Assembly (NCBI GenBank): GCA_002369325.1
Contig: DFDU01000079.1
Span: forward strand, 1 to 12,959
Length of the DNA: 12,959 bases
DNA from: Lachnospiraceae bacterium UBA3820
Lineage (GTDB): Bacteria; Bacillota; Clostridia; Lachnospirales; Lachnospiraceae
Direction: 5' to 3'
The notes below the pieces were generated by a model, which was not told the origin of the DNA, made no database searches, and was given only the letters and a program-made list of their open reading frames with translations. Both the position numbers and the translations under genes were made by a program. This document shows positions 6,996 through 12,959 of this stretch, piece after piece; the first letter of the stretch is position 1; each line of letters begins with the position of its first letter.

Positions 6996-7325
6996 TTAAC
7001 TTATTATAATATCGCAATAAAATCCATCTTTGCTTTCCATGCTTGTTATATATCTGTATCTGATGCAATTTCCTTCATTAAATCTTATATGCATTTCCGA
7101 ATACGGATAAGCCACAGATTGATTAAATCTGTTAAAGCACTCTACCGAATTATCGATACTGAAATCCTTAAGTTTAATATCAACTACATATCTTTGAAAA
7201 TTTACATTAACCGTATATTTTTTTATAAGCTCGCAATGATCAAGAAAATTAACAAGACGACCATGTATTTCTTCGTTTTCATTAATTTTAATCATGCTTA
7301 AATACTCATTTATAACCTTATACAT
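6996..7325 (-). CDS. Hypothetical protein, 109 aa
   Basis: I do not recognise this protein. It has no signal peptide, membrane span or known catalytic motif. The composition is polar, with many Asn, Ile, Tyr and Phe residues. Alternating hydrophobic runs (YTVNVNFQRYVVDIKL, and IRYRYITSMES) suggest a small mixed alpha/beta soluble domain. GGAG lies 8 nt before the ATG, supporting translation. It follows the HD-GYP gene by 42 nt with no clear terminator between, and is the last gene before the bidirectional terminator. Co-transcription with the HD-GYP protein makes a partner or accessory role possible, but this is only inferred from position. Confidence 0.75.
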   Translation of the reverse strand: MYKVINEYLSMIKINENEEIHGRLVNFLDHCELIKKYTVNVNFQRYVVDIKLKDFSIDNSVECFNRFNQSVAYPYSEMHIRFNEGNCIRYRYITSMESKDGFYCDIIIS

Positions 7326-7367
7326 TATATATCTCCATACTATTTAAGCAAAAAAGTACAAATTATA

Positions 7368-8555
7368 TTAATAAATCTGTTTATCCTGGATTCTATCATG
7401 AACTTCTTTGAATTCGTCAAAATTCTGTATGAACAGCTTAATTACCGCAGGATCAAAATGCTTTCCGCTTAAACTGATTATTTCGTTAAAGGTCTCATCC
7501 AATGACCAGCCTTTTTTATAATATCTTTCTGACGTAAGTGCATCAAACACGTCACAAACAGCCATAAGTCTGCTTATATAAGATATTTCTTCGCCTTTCA
7601 TACCAAGATATCCCGAACCGTCCCATCTTTCATGATGTTCCTTCGCAAGGATACAGGCTATATGCATAAGTTCGCCAGGACACTTCTCAAGAAGTGCTTC
7701 TCCGTAAAGAACATGATTCTTCATAATCTGATACTCTTCATCCGTAAGCTTCTCCGGCTTATCAAGAATTTCTTCACTTATCATAAGCTTACCTATATCA
7801 TGCATCATAGATGCTGTAGCAAGCTTGTCTACATATTCTTCATCAAATCCCGATGCCTTACCGAGTATTCTCATATATTCCGACACTCTTTTGATATGTG
7901 CACCGGTAGATTTTGATTTACTCTCGCTTATTTCCGAAAATGCATATACAAGACCTTTCTCGTTGTTTTGCATTGTGACAGCCGTATCAATTGCAGAATA
8001 AATCATCATTGAATTTCTTTGAACTATAAAATATGCAGCTACAGATAAAAGAAATACTACTACAATATGTATAATGGCATAACGAACAAGTACATCTTCA
8101 TATGTATCATATGGATTTCCTACAAAATAAGCCGAATATTTAACTGACATTACATCTGAAATCAAAATACTTATTGATACCAAAAGTGAAGTAAAAAGAA
8201 CAAATGTCTGATTATAGTATAATGATGCCATAAGTATAGGGAATAAAATTATCGGAAAAAGATAACTCGAAAACATCGTAAGCATTATACACATTACGAT
8301 ACAAATACAAATGATAACCATATACTTCGTAAGCTTTGATTCATCCCATTTTAAAATATTTATAACTAAAATAGGAACCATAGTAACGATTACCGCAACA
8401 GAAAAAAGTATAACAAGTAAAGCTCTGTCAACATCTCCCAGAATAAAACTGTAAGCAAAACCAAAAACCAAAAGAATAATAAGAGCTTTCATGCATCTTG
8501 CTGATAATTGATTGATTTTTTTATAGTTTTCCCTTAATATGCTGTCTGATTTCAT
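7368..8555 (-). CDS. Membrane HD-GYP-type phosphohydrolase (candidate c-di-GMP phosphodiesterase)
   Basis: The N-terminal half (about 22-178) holds about six hydrophobic helices; the C-terminal half is a cytoplasmic HD-GYP-type domain. In 395-residue numbering the metal-site residues are present: H220 in TGAHIKRV, H252-D253 in MMHDIGK, H281 in KNHVLYG, H307-H308 in EHHERWDGSGY, and D335 in VCDVFDALTS. The family's GYP triplet reads GYL here (315-317), and the following loop is one residue shorter than usual. Such proteins usually hydrolyse cyclic di-GMP, but the variant makes this less certain. I use the ATG at 8555, five bases after the rsfS stop. An in-frame TTG at 8600 would add 15 residues inside rsfS and lacks a good ribosome binding site. 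The membrane part may sense an unknown signal. Confidence 0.88.
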   Translation of the reverse strand: MKSDSILRENYKKINQLSARCMKALIILLVFGFAYSFILGDVDRALLVILFSVAVIVTMVPILVINILKWDESKLTKYMVIICICIVMCIMLTMFSSYLFPIILFPILMASLYYNQTFVLFTSLLVSISILISDVMSVKYSAYFVGNPYDTYEDVLVRYAIIHIVVVFLLSVAAYFIVQRNSMMIYSAIDTAVTMQNNEKGLVYAFSEISESKSKSTGAHIKRVSEYMRILGKASGFDEEYVDKLATASMMHDIGKLMISEEILDKPEKLTDEEYQIMKNHVLYGEALLEKCPGELMHIACILAKEHHERWDGSGYLGMKGEEISYISRLMAVCDVFDALTSERYYKKGWSLDETFNEIISLSGKHFDPAVIKLFIQNFDEFKEVHDRIQDKQIY

Positions 8556-8560
8556 ACGTC

Positions 8561-8908
8561 TTATAAATCTCCGCTTAAAACATATTTTCCGTCGCGCCAA
8601 ATATGCTCTAAATCATAGAAGGAACGCTCGGTCTCTGAAAATACATGTATTATTATATCATAATAATCCATCAAAATCCATCCTCCATTTGAATATCCTT
8701 CTTTATTTTTTAATTTACAGCCTGCCTTATGCATCATCTCTCCGACATTATCGCATAAAGCCTGCACATGATTGGCATTTGAGCCGTCTGCTATAACAAG
8801 ATAGTCTCCGATTGAGGATATTTCCTTAATATCGATTATCTTGATATTGTTTCCTTTTCTATCATCAAGCGCCTCTACGGCAACCTTAACCATTTCCTTT
8901 GAATTCAT
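8561..8908 (-). CDS. rsfS: Ribosomal silencing factor RsfS
   Basis: RsfS binds L14 on the large subunit and blocks joining with the small subunit, lowering translation under nutrient limitation. The 115-residue length is standard. Family runs are seen: KIIDIKEISSIGDYLVIADGSNANHVQAL (23-51), EGYSNGGWILMDYYDIIIHVF (70-90) and ERSFYDLEHIW (94-104). AGGAG precedes the ATG. It follows yqeK by 26 nt, the usual order in Firmicutes (nadD-yqeK-rsfS). In many Clostridia a LytR-CpsA-Psr gene lies between yqeK and rsfS; none is present here. Its stop lies five bases before the preferred start of the HD-GYP gene, suggesting translational coupling. Confidence 0.96.
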   Translation of the reverse strand: MNSKEMVKVAVEALDDRKGNNIKIIDIKEISSIGDYLVIADGSNANHVQALCDNVGEMMHKAGCKLKNKEGYSNGGWILMDYYDIIIHVFSETERSFYDLEHIWRDGKYVLSGDL

Positions 8909-8934
8909 ATTAATAATCTCCTATGCATAAAGAT

Positions 8935-9504
8935 TTATGATTGTTTATTCAAATAATAATCATATGTCATTTTGGTCATATAATCCATATCATCAAAACT
9001 GTCAGTCAGATATTCGATTGTATTTTTCAAAATATGAACTATACATTTATCAAGATCAGTAAATGCTTCCCTACGGATTTCTTCCATATCCTTTATCATT
9101 TTTCTGTTAGGCTCAATATAATCCGCAACAAATATAATCTTTTCGAGTAAAGACATATCCGGTCTTCCGGTAGTATGCCAGGTTATGGCATTCAAAATAT
9201 CTTCATCTGTTATATCAAATTTATATCTTGCAAAATAAGCTCCAAGCTTGGCATGAAGCATCTCCGGATGAGTTTCCTCATACTTGTTTATTGAAAGTCC
9301 GTATTTTCTTGCTTTTTCAAGCTTCTCCTTGGAGGATAAACCTTTTGCACAATCATGTAAAAGTCCGGCGGTTTTTGCAGCCTCTATATCAGCTCCGTAA
9401 ACCATAGCCATACAGGCAGCCGTATAAGCCACACCGACCGAATGTTCATATCGTTTTTCACTTATTTTTTCTTTTAATTTCTGTATCATTTTTTCTTTAT
9501 TCAT
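8935..9504 (-). CDS. yqeK: YqeK family HD hydrolase (symmetrical Ap4A-type)
   Basis: YqeK proteins of Gram-positive bacteria split diadenosine tetraphosphate symmetrically into two ADP, clearing an alarmone-like nucleotide. The 189-residue protein shows the HD metal site in order: H21 in YEHSVGVAYTA, H50-D51 in AGLLHDCAKG, H84 in PEMLHAKLGA, H110 in ITWHTTG and D128 in FVADYIEPNR. The length and motif spacing are normal. GGAGAG lies 6 nt upstream of the ATG. It sits between nadD and rsfS, its usual place, with gaps of 56 and 26 nt. The reaction is known from family members and is not shown by the sequence alone. Confidence 0.95.
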   Translation of the reverse strand: MNKEKMIQKLKEKISEKRYEHSVGVAYTAACMAMVYGADIEAAKTAGLLHDCAKGLSSKEKLEKARKYGLSINKYEETHPEMLHAKLGAYFARYKFDITDEDILNAITWHTTGRPDMSLLEKIIFVADYIEPNRKMIKDMEEIRREAFTDLDKCIVHILKNTIEYLTDSFDDMDYMTKMTYDYYLNKQS

Positions 9505-9560
9505 AATACGCTCTCCATATTCTATATGTCAGCTTAATAATCGAATAAATAACTATAATA

Positions 9561-10277
9561 TCAATCCAAATATAATTTTTTATCCAAAATATATTTTTTT
9601 ACCGAATCCGGTACTCTTTTAACCAAATAATTTTCAATACGTTTTTCATATTCATCATACAGTTTAATAACATCACAGCTATGATCACACGATTTATCCA
9701 TCAGATATTTACCGTATCTTTTGATGAATTTTCGGATTTTGGATGAAGATATATCCATTTCAGGTGAATTGATAATTCTTATATCGGTACTTTTATTTGC
9801 TTTTTTTAGTTCTTTAATACTAAATTCCATTTCATTTATGCTGCTTTTTCTTTTGGCACAAAGAAGAGTACACAACCCGAGTAAATCCTTATATCTGTAC
9901 CATTTATCAAAGGTAAATAATGAATCTGCACCAATTATATAATAAATTTTTATATCACGATTAATTGCATATATCTGATTTATGGTGTCATAAGTATAGG
10001 TTATCCCGCCTCTTTGAATCTCGATATCGGATATTTCCATAAAATCATACGGTTTTATTGCATTTTCAATCATATCAATGCGCTCTTTGGGACTGATTAT
10101 CTCATTTGTTCCCTTATACGCGGGCTTGTTATTCGGAACGACAATAACCTTTTGTATGTCATCAAACTGCTCTATTGCTTTTTGGGCAAGCATAATATGT
10201 CCGTTATGAATAGGATTAAATGTTCCGCCGAGAACAGCTATACAATTATATTTTTCAAAAACAGATTCTTTTTTCAT
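9561..10277 (-). CDS. nadD: Nicotinate-nucleotide adenylyltransferase, with an insertion
   Basis: NadD transfers AMP from ATP to nicotinate mononucleotide, a late step of NAD synthesis. The nucleotidyltransferase signatures are present: GGTFNPIHNGH (17-27), the substrate region VVPNNKPAYKG (46-56), YYIIGADSL (112-120) and SSSKIR (177-182). The protein has 238 residues, longer than the usual 190-215. Part of the excess is an added segment of about 25 residues (roughly 191-216, including a CDHSCD cluster) between the IRKFIKR helix and the closing YLVKRVPDSVKKYI. No clear ribosome binding site is visible before the ATG, so translation may depend on coupling or be weak. It lies between yhbY and yqeK, as is usual. 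Confidence 0.95.
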   Translation of the reverse strand: MKKESVFEKYNCIAVLGGTFNPIHNGHIMLAQKAIEQFDDIQKVIVVPNNKPAYKGTNEIISPKERIDMIENAIKPYDFMEISDIEIQRGGITYTYDTINQIYAINRDIKIYYIIGADSLFTFDKWYRYKDLLGLCTLLCAKRKSSINEMEFSIKELKKANKSTDIRIINSPEMDISSSKIRKFIKRYGKYLMDKSCDHSCDVIKLYDEYEKRIENYLVKRVPDSVKKYILDKKLYLD

Positions 10278-10314
10278 ATAATACTAATAATATCTTTGAA
10301 TTATTTTATAAATG

Positions 10315-10602
10315 CTACGGTAAAATTATCTTTGGATTTTTCTTATCAGGTTTATACAAAACTATCTTTTTTCCAACAACCTGTACAACCTGGCTCTTGG
10401 TTCTTTCAGCAACAGCTTCCGCGATAGCATGCGGATCATCAAGACAGTTTTTTAATACTCCGACCTTTATAAGTTCTCTTTTATTAAATGCTTCTTCAAT
10501 TGCAGCCGTTACCTCTGGTGTAAGGCTTGCCTTTCCTATATTTATAACAGTATCTATATTCATCGCAAGCCCTTTGAGAAATGCTCTTTGTTTGCTTGTC
10601 AT
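10315..10602 (-). CDS. yhbY: YhbY/YqeI family RNA-binding protein (CRM domain)
   Basis: A 95-residue stand-alone CRM domain protein, a family linked to large-subunit assembly. It opens MTSKQRAFLKGLA and contains NKRELIKVGVLKNC (38-51) and VVQVVGKKIVLYKP, as in YhbY/YqeI. The family GxxG RNA-binding loop, normally GKGG or similar, reads GKAS here (near residue 23), losing the second glycine. The start at 10602 is chosen because GGAGG lies 6 nt upstream; an ATG at 10608 directly abuts that GGAGG and is too close. It follows obg by 41 nt, the typical Firmicutes arrangement. Confidence 0.93.
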   Translation of the reverse strand: MTSKQRAFLKGLAMNIDTVINIGKASLTPEVTAAIEEAFNKRELIKVGVLKNCLDDPHAIAEAVAERTKSQVVQVVGKKIVLYKPDKKNPKIILP

Positions 10603-10643
10603 AATCATCCTCCGCTTTAATTCATAAATAAATATCCCAAATA

Positions 10644-11930
10644 TTATTTATAATAATCAAATTCCAATCCGTAAAGCTTTACGGTATCGCCTTCATTTAT
10701 ACCCAATTCCTCAAGCTTATCAAGTATTCCGTTATCCTTAAGGAAATTCTGGAAAAATGCAAATCCCTTCTCGGATTCAAGGTTAGTATATCCAAGCATC
10801 CTCTCTATACGAGGTCCTTCGACTCTGAATATTCCGTCCTCATCCTTCCATACTTCAAACGGAAGCTCAGGATTATCAGGGAAATCAATTTCCATCTCAG
10901 GTTCAAATTCAACGACATCAACCTCTGCTTCTTTTACAAGCCCGTTAACATACCACAAAAGCTCATTAAGTCCCTTGCCCGATACTGCGGATATAGGAAA
11001 GACCTTTATTCCCTTTGGCTCATATTCGTCCTTAAGCATCTGTATAACAGTTTCATAATCATCACCGTAAAGTGCGTCACATTTGTTTGCTGCTATAACC
11101 TGAGGTCTTTGAGAAAGCTTATCATTGTATGTTGCAAGCTCTTTATTAATGGTTTCTATATCAACAATCGGATCTCTGCCCTCGGTAGACGCCGCATCTA
11201 CCATATGAATCAAGACCTTGGTTCTTTCTATATGTCTTAAAAATTCAAATCCAAGTCCGACTCCTTCCGATGCTCCTTCAATTATTCCCGGTATATCGGC
11301 AATAACAAATCCGTTGTTTTCGTCTAAATCAACTACACCGAGATTTGGATTAAGTGTAGTAAAATGGTAATTTGCTATCTTTGGTTTAGCATTTGTAACT
11401 CTTGATAAAAATGTTGATTTTCCTACATTTGGAAATCCGACAAGCCCAACATCGGCTATTACCTTTAGCTCAAGAGTCACCCACATTTCTTTAGCAGCCT
11501 GTCCGGGCTGTGCATACTTAGGTGCCTGCATGACAGAAGTAACATAATGTCTGTTTCCTTTACCGCCACGACCGCCCTTTAATAAAACTACAGGCTCGGT
11601 TTTATTTGACATATCAAGAATAACCTTTCCGGTCTCCGCATCCTTTATGACCGTTCCGGCAGGAACCTTCAAAATTATGTCTTCACCATCAGCACCGTGA
11701 CAGTTTTTCTTTCCGCCTTCTTCACCGTCCTGCGCCTTGTATTTTCTTATATGTCTGTAATCAGTAAGAGTATTTATGCCTTCATCAACGACAAAAATCA
11801 CATCTCCGCCTTTTCCGCCGTCTCCGCCGTCAGGTCCGCCGTTAGGCACAAAAAGCTCGCGGCGAAATGAAACATGTCCGTCTCCGCCCTTACCGGATTT
11901 TATAAATATTTTTGCTCTGTCAGCGAACAT
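10644..11930 (-). CDS. obg: Obg GTPase (large-subunit assembly, stringent and cell-cycle control)
   Basis: Obg is an essential GTPase that binds the 50S subunit during late assembly and also responds to ppGpp. The 428-residue protein has the three Gram-positive domains. The glycine-rich Obg fold covers about 1-158. The G domain follows with P-loop GFPNVGKS (165-172), switch TT (191-192), DIPG (212-215), NKCD (282-285) and SAVSGKG (314-320). The C-terminal OCT domain covers about 345-428. The start at 11930 gives the family-typical MFADRAKIFIKSGKGGDG and has GGAGG 5 nt upstream; an ATG at 11951 lies upstream of that site and is not preferred. It heads a run of seven closely spaced genes. Confidence 0.98.
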   Translation of the reverse strand: MFADRAKIFIKSGKGGDGHVSFRRELFVPNGGPDGGDGGKGGDVIFVVDEGINTLTDYRHIRKYKAQDGEEGGKKNCHGADGEDIILKVPAGTVIKDAETGKVILDMSNKTEPVVLLKGGRGGKGNRHYVTSVMQAPKYAQPGQAAKEMWVTLELKVIADVGLVGFPNVGKSTFLSRVTNAKPKIANYHFTTLNPNLGVVDLDENNGFVIADIPGIIEGASEGVGLGFEFLRHIERTKVLIHMVDAASTEGRDPIVDIETINKELATYNDKLSQRPQVIAANKCDALYGDDYETVIQMLKDEYEPKGIKVFPISAVSGKGLNELLWYVNGLVKEAEVDVVEFEPEMEIDFPDNPELPFEVWKDEDGIFRVEGPRIERMLGYTNLESEKGFAFFQNFLKDNGILDKLEELGINEGDTVKLYGLEFDYYK

Positions 11931-11952
11931 AACAACCTCCGTAATAATCAAA

Positions 11953-11995
11953 AAAATAAACTATAATTAAATATGTATCAAAATAACACCGTGTT
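11953..11995 (-). promoter_or_regulatory. Candidate obg promoter region with small palindrome
   Basis: After the rpmA terminator, the minus strand shows TTGATA (11981-11976) and, 17 nt on, TATTTT (11958-11953). A TATAGT at 11965-11960 is an alternative -10 with a poor -35. Just upstream is an 11-bp palindrome AACAC-C-GTGTT (11985-11995). Neither element is strong; a promoter is expected here because a terminator separates rpmA from obg. Confidence 0.3.
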
Positions 11996-12010
11996 CATAT
12001 AACGAAATAA

Positions 12011-12034
12011 AAGCCGAGATAAATATCCCGGCTT
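12011..12034 (-). terminator. Rho-independent terminator after rpmA
   Basis: Ten-base arms 12011-12020 and 12025-12034 form a stem with a 4-nt loop. As minus-strand RNA the only non-Watson-Crick pair is G-U, and the stem is followed by TTTTATTT. It begins about 10 nt after the rpmA stop and ends the rplU-prp-rpmA unit. On the plus strand the stem has an A-C mismatch, favouring minus-strand use. Confidence 0.85.
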
Positions 12035-12043
12035 TTTTAAATA

Positions 12044-12334
12044 CTAGTTTTCTGTTGAAACCGGATAGATTGAAACCTGCTTCTTGTCTCTACCCTTTCT
12101 TTCAAAACGTACGATACCGTCAACAAGTGCGAATAAAGTATCGTCGCCGCCGCGTCCAACGTTCACACCAGGGTGAATCTTAGTTCCACGCTGTCTGTAT
12201 AATATATTTCCGGCCTTAACAAACTGACCGTCTGCTCTCTTTGCTCCGAGTCTTTTTGCCTCTGAATCACGTCCGTTCTTAGTAGAACCAACACCCTTCT
12301 TATGAGCAAAGAACTGTAAATTCATCTTTAACAT
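12044..12334 (-). CDS. rpmA: 50S ribosomal protein L27 (N-terminally cleaved type)
   Basis: L27 lies near the peptidyl-transferase centre of the large subunit. The 96-residue protein carries the Firmicutes N-terminal extension MLKMNLQFFA, and the conserved cleavage motif places the cut after FFA, leaving a mature protein starting HKKGVGSTKNGRDS. Further family runs are AKRLGAKRADGQFVKAGNILYRQRGTKIHPG and GRGGDDTLFALVDG. The processing protease gene prp is directly upstream. The AAGGAGGTG ribosome binding site lies inside the last codons of prp, and the gap between the two genes is only 2 nt, so translation is probably coupled. A terminator follows. Confidence 0.98.
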   Translation of the reverse strand: MLKMNLQFFAHKKGVGSTKNGRDSEAKRLGAKRADGQFVKAGNILYRQRGTKIHPGVNVGRGGDDTLFALVDGIVRFERKGRDKKQVSIYPVSTEN

Positions 12335-12336
12335 AT

Positions 12337-12663
12337 TTACACCTCCTTGAAGTTAATTTGTAAATATTTACTACCGTACTCTTCTTCGATACCGAGTATC
12401 CCAAGAGCCAGTGATTCAAGTAGTAACTGTCCTTTTTCATCAGGATCAGACGTAAATTTAAACTTTAAATTTCCGGACTTGCTTTTTTCTATATCGAATT
12501 TATTATTCGTCAATTCCGAAACAGAATTTACAGTATTTATTGCAAGTACCGAAACCGCTGAACAAACTATATCCTTTCCGTATTTGGCAAACATCGCATG
12601 TCCGCTCATACCAAAGCCCTTATATGTTCCGTCTGATTTCCTATAAAATATAATATTAATCAT
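12337..12663 (-). CDS. prp: Ribosomal-processing cysteine protease Prp
   Basis: Prp removes the N-terminal extension of L27, which is needed for working ribosomes in Firmicutes. The 108-residue protein has the catalytic pair seen in S. aureus Prp: H22 in MSGHAMF and C34 in DIVCSAVSVLA, the same positions. Other family features are the small N-terminal strand INIIFYR, and a C-terminal LLLESLALGILGIEEEY helix. It lies between the L21 and L27 genes, its conserved place. No ribosome binding site is visible before the ATG, which is only 8 nt after the rplU stop, so translation is probably coupled to rplU and low, fitting an enzyme set between two abundant structural proteins. Confidence 0.96.
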   Translation of the reverse strand: MINIIFYRKSDGTYKGFGMSGHAMFAKYGKDIVCSAVSVLAINTVNSVSELTNNKFDIEKSKSGNLKFKFTSDPDEKGQLLLESLALGILGIEEEYGSKYLQINFKEV

Positions 12664-12671
12664 AATTTTAA

Positions 12672-12959
12672 TTAAGCAGTAATTGCTTTGATCTCAACCT
12701 TAGTAAATGGCTGTCTGTGTCCCTGCTTTTTATGATAGCCGGACTTTCTCTTGTACTTGTAGACAACAACCTTCTTGCCCTTGCCTTCGCCAAGAACAGT
12801 TGCCTTTACTGAAGATTTCTTGCAAGCTTCACCGCAAAGCATATCCTTATCGTTATTGATTGCAACGACATCAAATGTAACTTCTTCGCCTTCCTTTGCG
12901 CCAAGCTTCTCTACATTAATGATATCTCCTTCAGCTACCTTGTACTGCTTACCGCCTGT
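12672..12959 (-). CDS. rplU: 50S ribosomal protein L21, C-terminal part (cut by window edge)
   Basis: L21 is a structural protein of the large ribosomal subunit that binds 23S rRNA. The 95 visible residues begin TGGKQYKVAEGDIINVEKLG, so only about six or seven residues at the N-terminus lie beyond the window edge. Conserved runs are VTFDVVAIN, KGKKVVVYKYKRKSGYHKKQGHRQPFTKVEI, and the C-terminus KAITA. It is first in the rplU-prp-rpmA unit; its promoter and any L21 leader structure are outside the window. Confidence 0.97.
   Translation of the reverse strand, partial: TGGKQYKVAEGDIINVEKLGAKEGEEVTFDVVAINNDKDMLCGEACKKSSVKATVLGEGKGKKVVVYKYKRKSGYHKKQGHRQPFTKVEIKAITA

Noticed and set aside
8556..8600. 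TTG start adding 15 residues to the HD-GYP protein
   Set aside because: It would overlap rsfS by 40 bases and has no good ribosome binding site. It is not fully excluded, because GGAG before the ATG at 8555 is 13 nt away.
10014..10627. Two long plus-strand open frames opposite nadD and yhbY
   Set aside because: They are antisense to confident genes, have no convincing start signals, and read as low-complexity hydrophobic protein typical of the reverse strand of AT-rich genes.
11931..11951. Obg start seven residues upstream
   Set aside because: The GGAGG lies between the two ATGs and the family begins at MFADRA.
12347..12646. Plus-strand frame of 99 codons opposite prp
   Set aside because: Antisense to a gene with intact catalytic residues; serine- and proline-rich composition is a by-product of the opposite strand.
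1..12959. New defence system, mobile element, CRISPR array or prophage
   Set aside because: All recognised genes are housekeeping or biosynthetic; I saw no transposase, integrase, spaced repeats, toxin-antitoxin pair or attachment-site duplication.

Overview
The window looks like chromosomal DNA from a low-G+C Gram-positive anaerobe of the Clostridia, most likely a Lachnospiraceae-type organism. The reasons are the AT-rich sequence, strong AGGAGG-type ribosome binding sites, the rplU-prp-rpmA-obg gene order, an N-terminally extended L27 with its Prp protease, a short HisG with HisZ, and a LexA of the Gram-positive type. The family assignment is an inference from gene content and not from a database search. 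Almost everything is on the minus strand, so transcription runs from high to low coordinates; only lexA is on the plus strand.

Right part (12959 down to 6996): a housekeeping cluster. It begins with rplU (L21, cut by the window edge), prp (the protease that trims L27) and rpmA (L27), ending in a hairpin terminator at 12011-12034. Then come obg, yhbY, nadD, yqeK, rsfS, a membrane HD-GYP-type protein and an unrecognised 109-residue protein. These seven genes are closely spaced and read as one transcription unit. It joins ribosome assembly and silencing (Obg, YhbY, RsfS), NAD synthesis (NadD), dinucleotide polyphosphate removal (YqeK) and probably a c-di-GMP-related signalling protein.

Middle (about 6066-6960): lexA on the plus strand, with two SOS-box-like elements over its promoter. 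A strong hairpin at 6922-6958 can terminate both lexA and the converging 109-residue gene. The 235-bp divergent region between lexA and hisZ holds one good promoter in each direction.

Left part (6066 down to 1): a partial histidine operon hisZ-hisG-hisD-hisB-hisIE, followed with an 18-nt gap by a 49-residue single-span membrane protein and, after another 18-nt gap, by alaS (cut by the left edge). HisZ and short HisG form the ATP-phosphoribosyltransferase of step 1. The HisI and HisE domains do steps 2 and 3, HisB does the dehydratase step and HisD the last two oxidations. hisA, hisF, hisH and hisC are not in the window. The HisIE protein has an extra N-terminal HisF-like barrel that has lost key active-site elements; this is the most unusual feature I found. 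I saw no mobile elements, CRISPR arrays, tRNA or rRNA genes, and no convincing new defence or metabolic system. No stretch over 300 bases lacks a gene.
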